Shown here: positions 9,941 through 19,600 of the stretch, in pieces
Numbering within the stretch: position 1 is the first letter of the stretch
How the letters are laid out: each line of letters starts with the position of its first letter
From: Thraustochytrium sp. TN22
Lineage: Eukaryota > Sar > Bigyra > Thraustochytrida > Thraustochytriidae
Length of the DNA stretch: 48,188 nucleotides
NCBI GenBank assembly: GCA_013306675.1
Contig: JABLUY010000209.1
Location: 18,575 to 66,762, forward strand
Direction: 5' to 3'
Notes under the pieces: generated by a model
The model's database searches: none
What the model was told of the DNA's origin: nothing
Seen by the model: only the letters and a program-made list of their open reading frames with translations
Translations under genes and position numbers: made by a program

Positions 9941-12589
9941 TCATGCCACCGGATCGCAGATCGTGCCAATCGCGTTGTTGCGGTGCGCCGTCGTGCCGGC
10001 CTTGTCGCTGTAGAGCGGTGAGTGGACACGCAGGCGGCGCTCAATGTAGTCATCCGGGAGCCCTTGCAATTTGGCACCCTTGATGACACAGTTGCGATAC
10101 TGGCGCGACGGCTTGTGGCGCTTGAACTTGTGCATGACGTCGTCGCCCGCGTCCGGCGCAGCCACCTTGTATGTGATGCACGTGTACTCCGTGCCCTTGG
10201 CGTCTGTCACCTTGACCCTCACCGGCCGCAAAATGCCCGTGTCTACCGTCGCCAGGTTATGGCGGTCCAGAATATCACGCTGGGCACGGTCGATGCGGTA
10301 CACCACGCCCATGGCCGTGGCACTGGAGGATGACGACGTCGACGTCGACGGCACCAGGTCAATCAGCCCGCTCTTCCACGTCTTCTTTGACAGACCCGTG
10401 TAGTCCACCACGTAGCCGTCCAGGCTCGCAACGGCCACCTTCATGGCACTCGTCACGCCGCTCACGTACAGCACGTCGAACAGCATGTCCGGACCGTATG
10501 CAAAGTACAGCATGTACTTGCTGTCGCTCCCCTGCAGTGTACTGGCGCTCACACCAGACGTCGACCCGCGAGCGAACCGCAGCGCCTTTTGCACGTCGTC
10601 CTCGGAGTCCGCAAACGAGTGCCGCTGCTGCTGCAGGTCCGCCTGCCGCGACGAGTGCGAAGCGTGCTCCGCCGCCGCCAGCGTCGCCGCAGACGAATGC
10701 TGCGCGAACCGCTTCGACAGCTCATAGTCGCGCCGGTCCTTCTCCGACAGCCCCACGTCGCCGCTCTGCAGGGACCCACGCAGCGATGCGCCGCCATCGT
10801 CCTCCCCATCATCGTCGTCCATAACCGCGGCCTCGCCGTCCACATCCTCCTCGTCTTCGTCGCCACTGCCGCGCACGTCGTCCTCGTCCTCTTCGTCGGC
10901 ATCCGCGTCGGCATCCTCGCGCTCCGCGCCCTCGCCCTCGTCGTCGCCCACGACCTCGGACTCCTCCTCTTCGTCCTCTTCGTCCTCGCCGCCGCCGCGC
11001 GCAAAGCCGCCTCCTCCGTCCTCGTCCTCGTCCTCTTCCTCCTCCTCCTCCTCCTCCTCACCATCATCATCGTCGACGGCCCTCTCGCTGCCGCCGTCCT
11101 CGTCCTCGTCTTCGTCCCCGTCTGTGCGGGCACTACCGCCGTCCTCCCCGCCGGCGTTTGCACACAGGGCCGAGGGCCGCCGGAACTCGCCCACGAGCTG
11201 CTTGGCGAGCGCCACGACGCCCTGCGCGACGTCCTTGGAGTCCGGCACGATGTCGTCCTCCGGCACCAACACAGACTTCTTGTCGCTAGACTTGGACGAG
11301 GACTTGTGCTTCTTGCTCGAGGTCGGGAGCGGCTTGGCGACGCTCAATTGGTACGAAAGGCTGAGCCCCAGCTTGTTCTGCGCCCAGTGCACTGCGACGT
11401 CCTCGGCGCGCGACTTGCTGTGCTTGCTCGGCTTGGTCTGCATCACCGCCGAGTACGTCTTGGTGCTGCTCATCTTCTCCGCCATGGTCTGTGCGATCTG
11501 CTCCTGCTCGCGAAGCGCCGCCGGCTTGACGCACGTCGAGTTCAGCGGACGCACCACGAGGCCGGCGCAGCACTGCACCGCCACAAAGGCCTCCAGGCCG
11601 TCCTCCTGCAGGCCCGCCACATAGTCGCGCACCGCCTTGGTCTCTAGCTGCGAGAAGACGCCCCAGTCCTGCCGCAGGTCCACGCCCTTGGACGAGCTGT
11701 GCCGCCGCACGGGCGCGCGGTTCTTCTGGTAGTACCGCGCGTCGTGCGACTTGGATTTGACCGTGTACGCCATGCCGTCCGGGTTGAGCACCGGGATGAC
11801 GTGCAGCTTGAGGGACTTGAGCACGTGCGTCACATCCTCGTTCACGCCATACAGCAGAGTGAACCGACTCACCAGGTACGAGAGGTACATGGGCACGCTC
11901 CACTCGGACCCGTACTCGGACCCGAGCACCACGACGTGTCGACTGCCCTGGCCCACCACGTAGACGTCCAGATTGCGCTTCTCGTACGTCGTGCCGATGG
12001 TCGTGCTGCTGATGATGCCCACGCCCTGGTATTTGCTCACGTACGACTGCAGGAACGTGCGCACCTCGGCCTCCTGCTTGAATGCCTTGAAGAAGTCCAC
12101 AAAGTCCGGCTTCATGTCCGCGAACCGCGCCTGCTGCTCGGCGCGCAGCGAGGCCGCCTCGGCCTCGTCGCTGGCGCCGCCGCCGCCGCCGCCGCCGCCG
12201 CGGCCACGGCTGCCGCCGTCCTCGTCCTCCTCGTCCTCCTCCTCTTCCTCGTCCCCCGCATCCTCGTCCTCGTCGTCCTCAGCGAGGCCGCCGCCGCCGC
12301 CGCCGCCGCCGCCGTCATCGTCCTCGTCGTCGTCAAAGGATCCCAGCGCGCCGCCGCTGGCAAACGCGAGATTGCCGCCGCCGCCGCCACCTCCAGGCGC
12401 ACCTAGCTCTGTATCCATGCCGGCGTCCGAGAAGGCGACGGCCGCAAAGAGCAAGAGCACGACCACACCCACAAAGTACATGAGCCTGACGCGCCCGGCC
12501 TGCGTCGACGTGTCGAACTGCTTGCGCACCTTGACCGAGAAGAAGATCAGGACTTGCGTCTTGAGCCTCGACAGCGCATCGCCCGCCAT
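9941..12589 (-). CDS. Membrane-anchored M14 carboxypeptidase-like / gamma-glutamylcyclotransferase-like fusion, both sites apparently inactive
   Basis: 882 residues from the ATG at 12589. A short cytosolic part and one hydrophobic anchor (about residues 37-53) suggest a type II membrane protein. Gly- and acid-rich stretches flank an M14-type domain at about 180-415 that keeps NPDG and KNR. Where the zinc motif HxxE is expected it has YGSE (His to Tyr), where IHSYS is expected it has VQCCAG (His to Gln), and the NRNF position reads RQDW. After a long Asp/Glu region comes a domain at about 690-850 resembling animal GGCT: FAYGPDML for FAYGSN, KTWKSG, MGVVYRID, and a PSRQYRNCVIKGA segment ending in GLPDDY. 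The catalytic Glu expected after LDxx is Asn (LDRHN). Domain calls rest on motif comparison by eye. A binding or scaffold role is inferred. It is divergent from the MORN gene. Confidence 0.75.
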   Translation of the reverse strand: MAGDALSRLKTQVLIFFSVKVRKQFDTSTQAGRVRLMYFVGVVVLLLFAAVAFSDAGMDTELGAPGGGGGGGNLAFASGGALGSFDDDEDDDGGGGGGGGGLAEDDEDEDAGDEEEEEDEEDEDGGSRGRGGGGGGGGASDEAEAASLRAEQQARFADMKPDFVDFFKAFKQEAEVRTFLQSYVSKYQGVGIISSTTIGTTYEKRNLDVYVVGQGSRHVVVLGSEYGSEWSVPMYLSYLVSRFTLLYGVNEDVTHVLKSLKLHVIPVLNPDGMAYTVKSKSHDARYYQKNRAPVRRHSSSKGVDLRQDWGVFSQLETKAVRDYVAGLQEDGLEAFVAVQCCAGLVVRPLNSTCVKPAALREQEQIAQTMAEKMSSTKTYSAVMQTKPSKHSKSRAEDVAVHWAQNKLGLSLSYQLSVAKPLPTSSKKHKSSSKSSDKKSVLVPEDDIVPDSKDVAQGVVALAKQLVGEFRRPSALCANAGGEDGGSARTDGDEDEDEDGGSERAVDDDDGEEEEEEEEEDEDEDGGGGFARGGGEDEEDEEEESEVVGDDEGEGAEREDADADADEEDEDDVRGSGDEDEEDVDGEAAVMDDDDGEDDGGASLRGSLQSGDVGLSEKDRRDYELSKRFAQHSSAATLAAAEHASHSSRQADLQQQRHSFADSEDDVQKALRFARGSTSGVSASTLQGSDSKYMLYFAYGPDMLFDVLYVSGVTSAMKVAVASLDGYVVDYTGLSKKTWKSGLIDLVPSTSTSSSSSATAMGVVYRIDRAQRDILDRHNLATVDTGILRPVRVKVTDAKGTEYTCITYKVAAPDAGDDVMHKFKRHKPSRQYRNCVIKGAKLQGLPDDYIERRLRVHSPLYSDKAGTTAHRNNAIGTICDPVA

Positions 12590-12717
12590 CCTGCTGTCCG
12601 CGTCCTCGTCCTCGTTCGCGCTCGCGCTCTGCGCCGCGACCCCGGGTCCGCGCGCAGCACAGCAGGCGCCCCCGAGCTCGCGGCGACGCAGCGAGCGCGC
12701 GCGCACGGGCACGGCCG

Positions 12718-12758
<41 letters not shown>

Positions 12759-13084
12759 TGCTGCGGCCCCGCGCGGCGCGCGTGATCGCGTGGGACTGGC
12801 CGCCGTGGCCCGGCCTCGCCGTCTCGTTGAGCAGGACAAGACGCGCGAGTCGACCACGGTCGCCTCTGTCTACGCCAGTGTCGTCATTCGACGAAGGCGC
12901 ACACCCGGTGCGCGCGAGGAAAAAGCGAGCCTCGCCGGCGGCGCTTGCTTGTCTTCGTCTGTCAAGTTGTCTCTTTTCTTCCCGCCTTGTCTCGGCTCGG
13001 CTCGCCTCGCCTTGACTCATCTGGCTGGCAGGACCCGCCGCCGGGCGCGGGCTCGGCTGGACTCCCCGCAGACCGCAAAGCGCC
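12590..13084. other. Divergent intergenic region, M14/GGCT fusion and MORN gene
   Basis: About 495 bp between divergent start codons. Apart from the CCG run listed separately it is GC-rich near the minus-strand gene and more CT-rich near the MORN start. In-frame extensions upstream of 12589 lack an ATG. No regulatory motif could be named. Confidence 0.4.
12719..12758. repeat. (CCG)n trinucleotide run
   Basis: About 13 uninterrupted CCG/CGC units, located about 130 bp upstream of the start codon of the M14/GGCT-like gene, probably in its 5' untranslated region or promoter. Confidence 0.9.
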
Positions 13085-13957
13085 ATGGCGGCGGCGGCGG
13101 CGGAGGAGGACGCCGAGGAGCTGGCGCCCGCGCCGTCGGCGGAGCAGCAGCAGCGCAAGAAGGAGAAGCAAACGTCAGCGAGGAGGCAGTCGAGGGCTTC
13201 TCCTTCGGACGACGGCGCCGCGCCGCGCAAGGTCCTGGCGGCGGGCGCGGCCAAGAAGAAGAAGAAGACCAAGGCAGCCACGGGCGCCCGCGAGGCGGCC
13301 AAGGAGGAGCGCGCAGGGCTGGTGGAGGGCAAGTACGATGGCCCGCAGAACGAGGACGCGATGCGCCACGGCAAAGGCCGGCTGGACTGGGCGGACGGCG
13401 CGTGGTTCGAGGGCGACTTCGACCAGGGTTTGCGGTGCGGCGGCGGCAAGTACGTGACGGAGCGCGGCCAGCACGCGTACGAGGGCGGCTGGCGCGACTC
13501 CAAAAAGCACGGCCGCGGCTCCGAGTCGTGGGCGAACGGGGACAAGTACATTGGCGAATTCCGCGAGAACAAGTTTCACGGCCAGGGCGTGCTGGCCACG
13601 CGCACAACGCGGTACGAGGGCGCCTGGGAGGCCGGCCTGCGGCACGGGCGCGGCCGCATGGAGTGGAAGCTCACCGGCGACGTGTACGAGGGCGAGTGGC
13701 GCCACGGCCGCATGCACGGGCAAGGGCGATACACGCGCGCCAAAGATGGATCTATATACAATGGGAGCTGGCAGAACGGCATGCGCCATGGCCAGGGCGC
13801 GCAGGCGCACGGCAACGGCGAAAAATACGACGGCGACTGGGCCGAGAACCGCCCCCACGGCGAGGGCATCGTCCGCTTTGCGAATGGCCGCTGGCGCCGC
13901 GCTCGCTTTGAGGAGGGCGAGCGCAAGGCGTGGCTGGGCGAGGAGCGCATTGGCTGA
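13085..13957 (+). CDS. MORN-repeat protein
   Basis: 290 residues from the ATG at 13085, in a good context (gccATGg). Residues 1-85 are Ala/Lys/Glu-rich and probably disordered. From about 95 to 270 there are roughly seven or eight MORN repeats with the usual (Y/F)xGxWxxxxxHGxG pattern, for example WFEGDFDQG, YEGGWRDSKKHGRGS, YIGEFRENKFHGQG, YEGEWRHGRMHGQG, YNGSWQNGMRHGQG and YDGDWAENRPHGEG. No kinase, SET or other enzymatic domain follows, so this is a pure MORN protein. Family members act as membrane- or cytoskeleton-linked scaffolds, including flagellar radial-spoke proteins. Which role applies here cannot be told. The stop lies only 34 bp from the stop of the convergent THH1/TOM1-like gene, so the 3' untranslated regions must overlap. 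Confidence 0.9.
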   Translation: MAAAAAEEDAEELAPAPSAEQQQRKKEKQTSARRQSRASPSDDGAAPRKVLAAGAAKKKKKTKAATGAREAAKEERAGLVEGKYDGPQNEDAMRHGKGRLDWADGAWFEGDFDQGLRCGGGKYVTERGQHAYEGGWRDSKKHGRGSESWANGDKYIGEFRENKFHGQGVLATRTTRYEGAWEAGLRHGRGRMEWKLTGDVYEGEWRHGRMHGQGRYTRAKDGSIYNGSWQNGMRHGQGAQAHGNGEKYDGDWAENRPHGEGIVRFANGRWRRARFEEGERKAWLGEERIG

Positions 13958-13991
13958 CCTCCGCGTCGCGTTGCGCTCTCGTATGACTAAC

Positions 13992-15185
13992 TCAGACTTG
14001 GGAGAGCGAATGATTTTGCCGACTCGTTTCCGCCGTCACCGTGGCTGCTTGGCCCAGACGAGCCGCACGCGAGGCTTGCTGCCGTTGCTGCTGCAGTTGT
14101 TGCTGTTGCTGTTGCTGCTGTTGTTGCTGCTGCTGCTGATCTTGGAACTCGGTGTCACGCAACAGACGCGTCGTGAGCGACTCGGTCTGCGCTCGCGGCG
14201 TGGCAATGGCGTAGGCGTCGAGCGCCGTGTCGTCCGAGAGGAGGTCGCGGCGGCTATTGCGGCCATGGATCGACGGCGTGGTCTCGCGGCTCTGCGACGT
14301 GCGGCGCCGTGAGGGCGCCGTGGCGTAGAGGATGAAGAGCGAGGGCACGAGCTCAAAGACCGTGTAGGAAAGCGCCTCGAAGGCGTGCGTGCCGATGCCC
14401 GGCGGGTAGCCGAGGTTGTCCGATAGCACGGTGAGCGCCACAACGCAGTAGACCGTGTGCAGCAGCAGCGTCGAGCTGCACAGGACGCAGAGCGCCGTGA
14501 CGCGGCGCAGAATGGCGGCGTGCGCCGGCGGAGCCTGGCCGCCGGAGGCGGCCGCCGACGGCTTGTAGCGCAGCGCCGAGAAGACGCGGTACCCAAAGTA
14601 CATCATGACGCCCGAGGAGACCAGGTACGCGCTGCCAAGCAGGTAGTACATGTACCAGCGCAGCAGTCGGTAGTTCTCCTCGGCCAGCGAGATGATGGCG
14701 ATCACCACAAAAATCGTGTAGAGCAGCACGTTGGCCGCCACAAAGCCCGGGCGCAGCGAGGCGTACGAGATGCCGTGCATTGCATAGTACAGCTGCGCCC
14801 AGAAGAGCGTCAGCAGCGAGTACAGGCTCATGAAGAGCATGTCAGGCACGCCATGGATCATGGACAGCGCCCAGCACGTCAGGTGCAAGCACGTGTCAAG
14901 GCGCGTCAGCGCCAGCGCCAGCTCCACCACGATGCTCACGCTGCGGCAGAAGAGCGCCGCGGCCAGCACGATGTAGCACCACTTGCGCATGGCCCACCCG
15001 GCGCTGGCGCTCGCCAGATCCGGCTCTCGCCGCAGCTGCCTCAGGTTGCGCGCCACCTCCGCCATGCACCACACCGTCGCGCACACGAAGCATCCCAGCA
15101 CGCCGCCCAGCCACGCCCTCCCCTCGCTCACCTGCTGCTGCCGCTGCAGCTGCAGCTGCTGCTGCAGCAGCTCCACCGCCTCCAT
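13992..15185 (-). CDS. THH1/TOM1/TOM3-like multi-pass membrane protein
   Basis: 397 residues from the ATG at 15185; upstream frame without ATG is ignored. A Gln-rich N-terminus precedes about seven hydrophobic segments (around residues 30-330). The segment LLTLFWAQLYYAMHGI, followed by LRPGFVAANVLLYTIF, is close in pattern to the plant TOM1/TOM3/THH1 family (a GPCR-like 7TM family), where an LLVLFWAEIYYQ-type motif sits in a central helix. Plant members are tonoplast proteins first found as host factors for tobamovirus replication; the native role is unclear. The C-terminal tail is Ser/Thr/Arg-rich and ends in a long polyglutamine tract encoded by CAG/CAA repeats (about 14084-14140). The gene is divergent from the twin-CX9C gene (about 320 bp between starts). 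Confidence 0.75.
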   Translation of the reverse strand: MEAVELLQQQLQLQRQQQVSEGRAWLGGVLGCFVCATVWCMAEVARNLRQLRREPDLASASAGWAMRKWCYIVLAAALFCRSVSIVVELALALTRLDTCLHLTCWALSMIHGVPDMLFMSLYSLLTLFWAQLYYAMHGISYASLRPGFVAANVLLYTIFVVIAIISLAEENYRLLRWYMYYLLGSAYLVSSGVMMYFGYRVFSALRYKPSAAASGGQAPPAHAAILRRVTALCVLCSSTLLLHTVYCVVALTVLSDNLGYPPGIGTHAFEALSYTVFELVPSLFILYATAPSRRRTSQSRETTPSIHGRNSRRDLLSDDTALDAYAIATPRAQTESLTTRLLRDTEFQDQQQQQQQQQQQQQQLQQQRQQASRAARLGQAATVTAETSRQNHSLSQV

Positions 15186-15508
15186 TCTCCGAGCAGCGGC
15201 CGCTCGCCCGCTCGCTCGCTCCGCGCCGCCGCCGCTCCGCCCGCTGGCTGGCTGCGCCGCCGGGCCTCGCCGCGCCGCCGCCCTGCCTCCCTGCCTCCCT
15301 CCTCCCCGCCCGCCGCCGCGCCACGCTCGCTCGCTGCGCCGCGCCCCGCGCCCCGCGCCCGCGCCGCGCCCGCGCGCCTCGCCTGCGGCTCTGCTGATCA
15401 GGGCCTCTCCTTTCCTCTCTCTTTCCTCTCCCCTCCTCTCCTCCGCTCTGGCGCTGGCAGCGCAACCGCCGCAGCGGCCGTTCCCGTAACCTCCCGTAAC
15501 CCCCCTAT
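15186..15508. other. Divergent promoter region, THH1/TOM1-like and twin-CX9C genes
   Basis: 323 bp with extreme GC content, a pyrimidine-rich tract at about 15408-15450 and the sequence ctatatgg at 15505-15512, which is TATA-like but overlaps the ATG at 15509. The tract and the TATA-like site could serve transcription of the rightward gene, in which case translation would begin further downstream than 15509. Confidence 0.35.
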
Positions 15509-16591
15509 ATGGCCCAAGCGCGCGCGGCGCCGAAAAGCGCCCCAAATGGCGGCGTCCTCGCCGCGGCGTGCAGGCCGCCCCACCGCGCGGCTCCCCGCGT
15601 TCCCTCCCGCCGGGGCCCCGGTGTCCCCACTGGGGCGGCCCCGCCTGGGCGCGCGCTTTCGCCGCGCCGCTCCCCCCCGGCGCCACTGCCCCCTGACGCG
15701 CCCCCCCCGCGCGGGGCAACGGGCGGCGCGCCCTCTGCGGGTCGGCCCGGGGGCGGCGGCTGCGCAACGCGAAGAGGCGGCCAGTGGGGCGGGGGGGCGC
15801 GGGCGCGCAGTGGGCGCAGGGGGGCCGCCGCAGGGCGCGAGGATCTAGCGGCAGCAACGACCAGACCACCTTCTTTGCCGACGAGGCCGCGCCGACGCCG
15901 CCCGCCGCTCGCGCCCGCGCCGCCCGCCCGCGCGCAGCGCCGCCGCGCGCCAGGCCGCCGGAGCCGCGCCCGGAGCCGCGCCCGCCCGCGCCTGCCCGCG
16001 CCCGTGCGTGCGCGCCTCGTGCGAGGCGCTCGCCGCCGGCCGGTGGCCGCGTGGCGGCAGGAGGCCCGGAGCGCGCAGGCAGACAGGCAGGCAGGCAGGC
16101 AGGCAGGCAGCGCGCGCCGTCCGCTCGTGCGCGCTCCTGCTCGTGCGCGCGGAGCTCGCGGAGCTCGCAGGGGCCGCCCGTGCGGCCGCGCCCGTCCCGC
16201 GCCCGTCCCGCGCGCTCGCGTCCGGCTCGGGGAGCCGGCAGGTAGGCAAGCGAGGCAGGCAGGGGCGGCTCAGGCCGCCGAGGCTAGCACGACGTCGGGC
16301 AACAGCGGCGACGAGCGCCTGCCCGCCTTCTTCCCCCGGGTGGACAAGGCGAAGAAGTGCAAGGGCGTGGCGGAGACCTTCTTCGCGTGCTTCGACGAAC
16401 ACGGGCAGCAGGCGGCCGGGTCGCGCGACCCGGACGCGGGGCTGGCCGTGTTCACCAAGTGCGCCAAGCCGCTGCAGGCGTACCGCTCGTGCATGATCAA
16501 GCAGGGCGCTGACAAGGACGTCAAGCTCACCCGCGCGCCCGAGGCCTACCTCGAGGAGATCCGCGTGCGCAAGGAGGCCTCGCAGCAGTAG
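15509..16591 (+). CDS. Twin-CX9C (CHCH) protein, start uncertain
   Basis: The last 80 or so residues of this frame (from about 16325) form a small CHCH domain. It has CKGVAETFFAC and CAKPLQAYRSC, each a Cys pair spaced by nine residues, as in CMC1, COX17/19 and CHCHD proteins imported by Mia40 into the mitochondrial intermembrane space. The only in-frame ATG upstream is at 15509, which would add about 275 Arg/Ala/Pro-rich residues that look like translated GC-rich leader rather than protein. Two explanations are possible: an upstream intron (a CAG/GTAGG donor-like site occurs near 16242), or initiation at a non-ATG codon. The domain is certain, the 5' end is not. The stop codon is 17 nt before the SIN3 start. 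Confidence 0.65.
   Translation: MAQARAAPKSAPNGGVLAAACRPPHRAAPRVPSRRGPGVPTGAAPPGRALSPRRSPPAPLPPDAPPPRGATGGAPSAGRPGGGGCATRRGGQWGGGARARSGRRGAAAGREDLAAATTRPPSLPTRPRRRRPPLAPAPPARAQRRRAPGRRSRARSRARPRLPAPVRARLVRGARRRPVAAWRQEARSAQADRQAGRQAGSARRPLVRAPARARGARGARRGRPCGRARPAPVPRARVRLGEPAGRQARQAGAAQAAEASTTSGNSGDERLPAFFPRVDKAKKCKGVAETFFACFDEHGQQAAGSRDPDAGLAVFTKCAKPLQAYRSCMIKQGADKDVKLTRAPEAYLEEIRVRKEASQQ
16083..16111. repeat. (GGCA)n microsatellite
   Basis: About seven tandem GGCA units in the GC-rich leader of the twin-CX9C gene. Such a run in a putative coding stretch supports the idea that this part is untranslated or intronic. Confidence 0.85.
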
Positions 16592-16608
16592 GCGAGCACA
16601 CCGCAGCC

Positions 16609-19600
16609 ATGAAGCGCTCCAGCTCCGACGCGCTCGTCCCGGACGACCAGGCGCTGGCCAACAAGCGCCCTGCGCTTGAGCCCGGCGTCGCCGCCTCGGC
16701 GGCGGCGCCTGCCGCGACCTCTTCCGAGGCGACGGCGACGGCGCCGACCACGGCGACGGCGCCCGCCGCAGCCGAGGGATCTGGCACCGGCAGCGGCACG
16801 ACGCCGGCCGCCGGCGCTGCCGGCGCCGTGGCCCCAGCCACTACCACCACCACTACCGCCCCGTCGTCGTCGGCGGCGGCGTCGTTGTCGTCGGCTGCTT
16901 TCCCCGCGAGTGCCCCTGGGGCCTCCGCCACCGCAGCGGCCGCCCCAGCGGCCGGCGAGGCGGCGCCGACCGCGCCGGCCGCGCCGGGCTCCGTCTCGGG
17001 TCAGGCCAGCACCATCTCTACGACTGCCTCGCAGGGCTCGGCGAGTAGCAGCCTGTCCACAACGGAGGCAGCCGCCAGCAAGATGACGCCGCCCGCGCCC
17101 GCGGTGCCGGCCGGTTCCACCACGGCCGGTAAGGCGCAACCGGCCACCACCGGCGCGACCCCGGCGTGGGATGGGCCCGGGTCCTCCGCGTCGACGCCGT
17201 CCCCAGCCGGGTCCCTGGGCGGCGCAACGGCGGCCGGCAAGCCTTCGCCCGCCTCGACAACGGCGCCTGCCACGACGGCGCCGCCGCCACCCTCGGTGGT
17301 GGGCGGCAGCGGCCCGGGCAGCAGCACGACCGGCGACACCAAGCTCGGCAGCTCGGCCGCTGTCGAGGCCAAGAAGACCACCCCCACCACCACTTCCGCC
17401 TCCTCCAAGCCGGGCTCAGAGACGCCGGCGACGGCGGCAGCGGCGGCGGCGGCCTCGACCACGACGCCTCCTGCGGCTTCCGGCGCCGCCGGCAAGGGCC
17501 CGGGCGGCCCGGCCTCCGCCGCGGCCATGTTGGCGCCCAACGCGCCGTCCGGCGGGCGAGCCGGCGGCAAAGCTGGCAAGGATCCGGGCGCGCAGCCGGC
17601 GGCGGCGCAGGCCGCCCCTTCGGCAGCGCCCAAGCGCAAGCCGTCCAAGGAGAGCACCGCCAAGAAGGAAAGCGGGCCGGCCGCGGCTCGTCTGCAGCAG
17701 ACCCTTCAGGAGCAGCAGCAGCACGTCAAGATGGAAGGCGCGTTTGGCGCCAGCAAGGGCGGCAACGCCAAGGGCGTCGGGAACGCGGCGGGTGGCCGCG
17801 GTGGTGCCGGCGGCCCCGTGGGCGGCGCCGGCGGCGTCACGCTCGGCAACATGGCTGGCTTCGGTGGCGGACCCGGAGGTGCCGGCGGCGGCATTCCCCG
17901 CCTCGGTATGGCCGGCCTGGGAGGCCTGGGCGGCGCTGGCAAGGCCGGGGCCGGTCTGGGCCTGCAGGGCGGCGCCGGTGCCGGCCTGCAGGGCGGCGGC
18001 GGCATGAAGATGCCCTCGAACGTGTTCGCCGGCGGCATGGGCGGGCCGGGCGGCACTGGCGCCGGCGGCATGCTGGGCACCGGCGGGCCGGGTCCCGGTG
18101 GCGCGGGCGCGAGCGCCGGTGGCATGCTGGGCGGCGCGCCGGCGGGCGCCGCCGCTGGCCAGAAGCAGCTCGGCGTCGAGGACGCGCTCGCGTATCTGGA
18201 CAAGGTGAAGCGGCAGTTCCAGGACAAGCCGGAGGTGTACAACCAGTTCCTGGAGATTATGAAAAACTTCAAGTCGCAAACCATCGACACGCCGGGCGTC
18301 ATCCAGCACGTGTGCGAGCTCTTCAAGGGCCATGACAACCTGATTTTGGGCTTCAACACCTTTCTGCCGCCCGGCTTCAAGATCGAGCTGCCCGGCCGCG
18401 GCGCCGGAGTCATGCTGCCGGGCGGCATGCAGCTGGGCGGCTCGGCTGCCGCAAACATGCCCATGCTCAGCGGCGCCGGCCCCGTCATGACGGGCGTCAA
18501 CGTGCCGGGCGCCGGCGTGGGCGGCGCTGCCGTGGGCGGTGCCAACAACAGCAACAACCGCGGCGGCGGCGCGGGCGGCAAGTCCGGCCGCGGGGGCCGC
18601 GGCGCGGGCGCAGGCGGCGGCGCGGGCGGGCGCGGCGGCAAGGCTGGCGCGGGCCGCGGCGCGGCGGCTGCGGCCGCGGCCGCGGCTGCAGCCGCGCCTG
18701 CGCCTGGCGCGGCTGGCATGGCGCCCGTGGGCATGGATCTCAAGTCGGAGGCCATGGTGATTGACACGGACGACACGGCCGGCACGGCGACGGCGCAGGG
18801 TCAGCCGGTTGAGTTCGACCACGCCATCAACTACGTGACCAAGATCAAGAAGCGCTTCTCCGAGGACGCCGAGACGTACAAGACCTTCTTGGACATCTTG
18901 CACAGCTACCAAAACGAGCAGCGGTCCATCAAGGAGGTCCTGAACCAGGTGTCGACGCTCTTCAAGGACCACCCGGACCTGCTCAAGGAGTTCACGTACT
19001 TTCTGCCGGACGCAGTGCGCGAGTCGGCCAAGACGGAGCTGGAGCGCGCCGCCGCCAAGGCCCAAAAGGCCAGCCAGCGCGCCAAGGACAAGGCGGCGCG
19101 CCGCCGCGAGAAGAAGGGGCTCCCGCAGGCCGAGCCCGCCCCCGAGTACGACGACGCGCGCGTGCCACAGCTGGAGCGCAACCTGCTGGGCCGCATCAAG
19201 GCGGCGCTCGGCACGCGCGAGCTCTGGGGAGAGTTCCTCAAGTGCCTCGACCTCTTCGCGCAGGAGCTCATCTCGCGCGCCGAGCTGCTCTCGCTGGTGA
19301 GCGACATCCTCGGCGAGCGCGCCGACCTCCTCGAGGAGTTTGACCGCCTGCTCGCCTCGCGCGGCGCGACGGATGACCCGGTCGAGAGCGCCTGGTTCTC
19401 CATGCCCCTCGCTGATATTGACTTTGAGAACTGCCGCAGCTGCACGCCCTCGTATCGCGGCCTGCCCGCTGCCTTTCCCAAGGCGCCCTGCTCCGAGCGC
19501 ACGGCGCTCTGCCGCTCTGTGCTCAACGACACCTGGGTCAGCGTGCCGTTTGGCTCCGAGGACGCCGGCGCGCGCGGCTACCGACGCAGCCCCAACGAGG

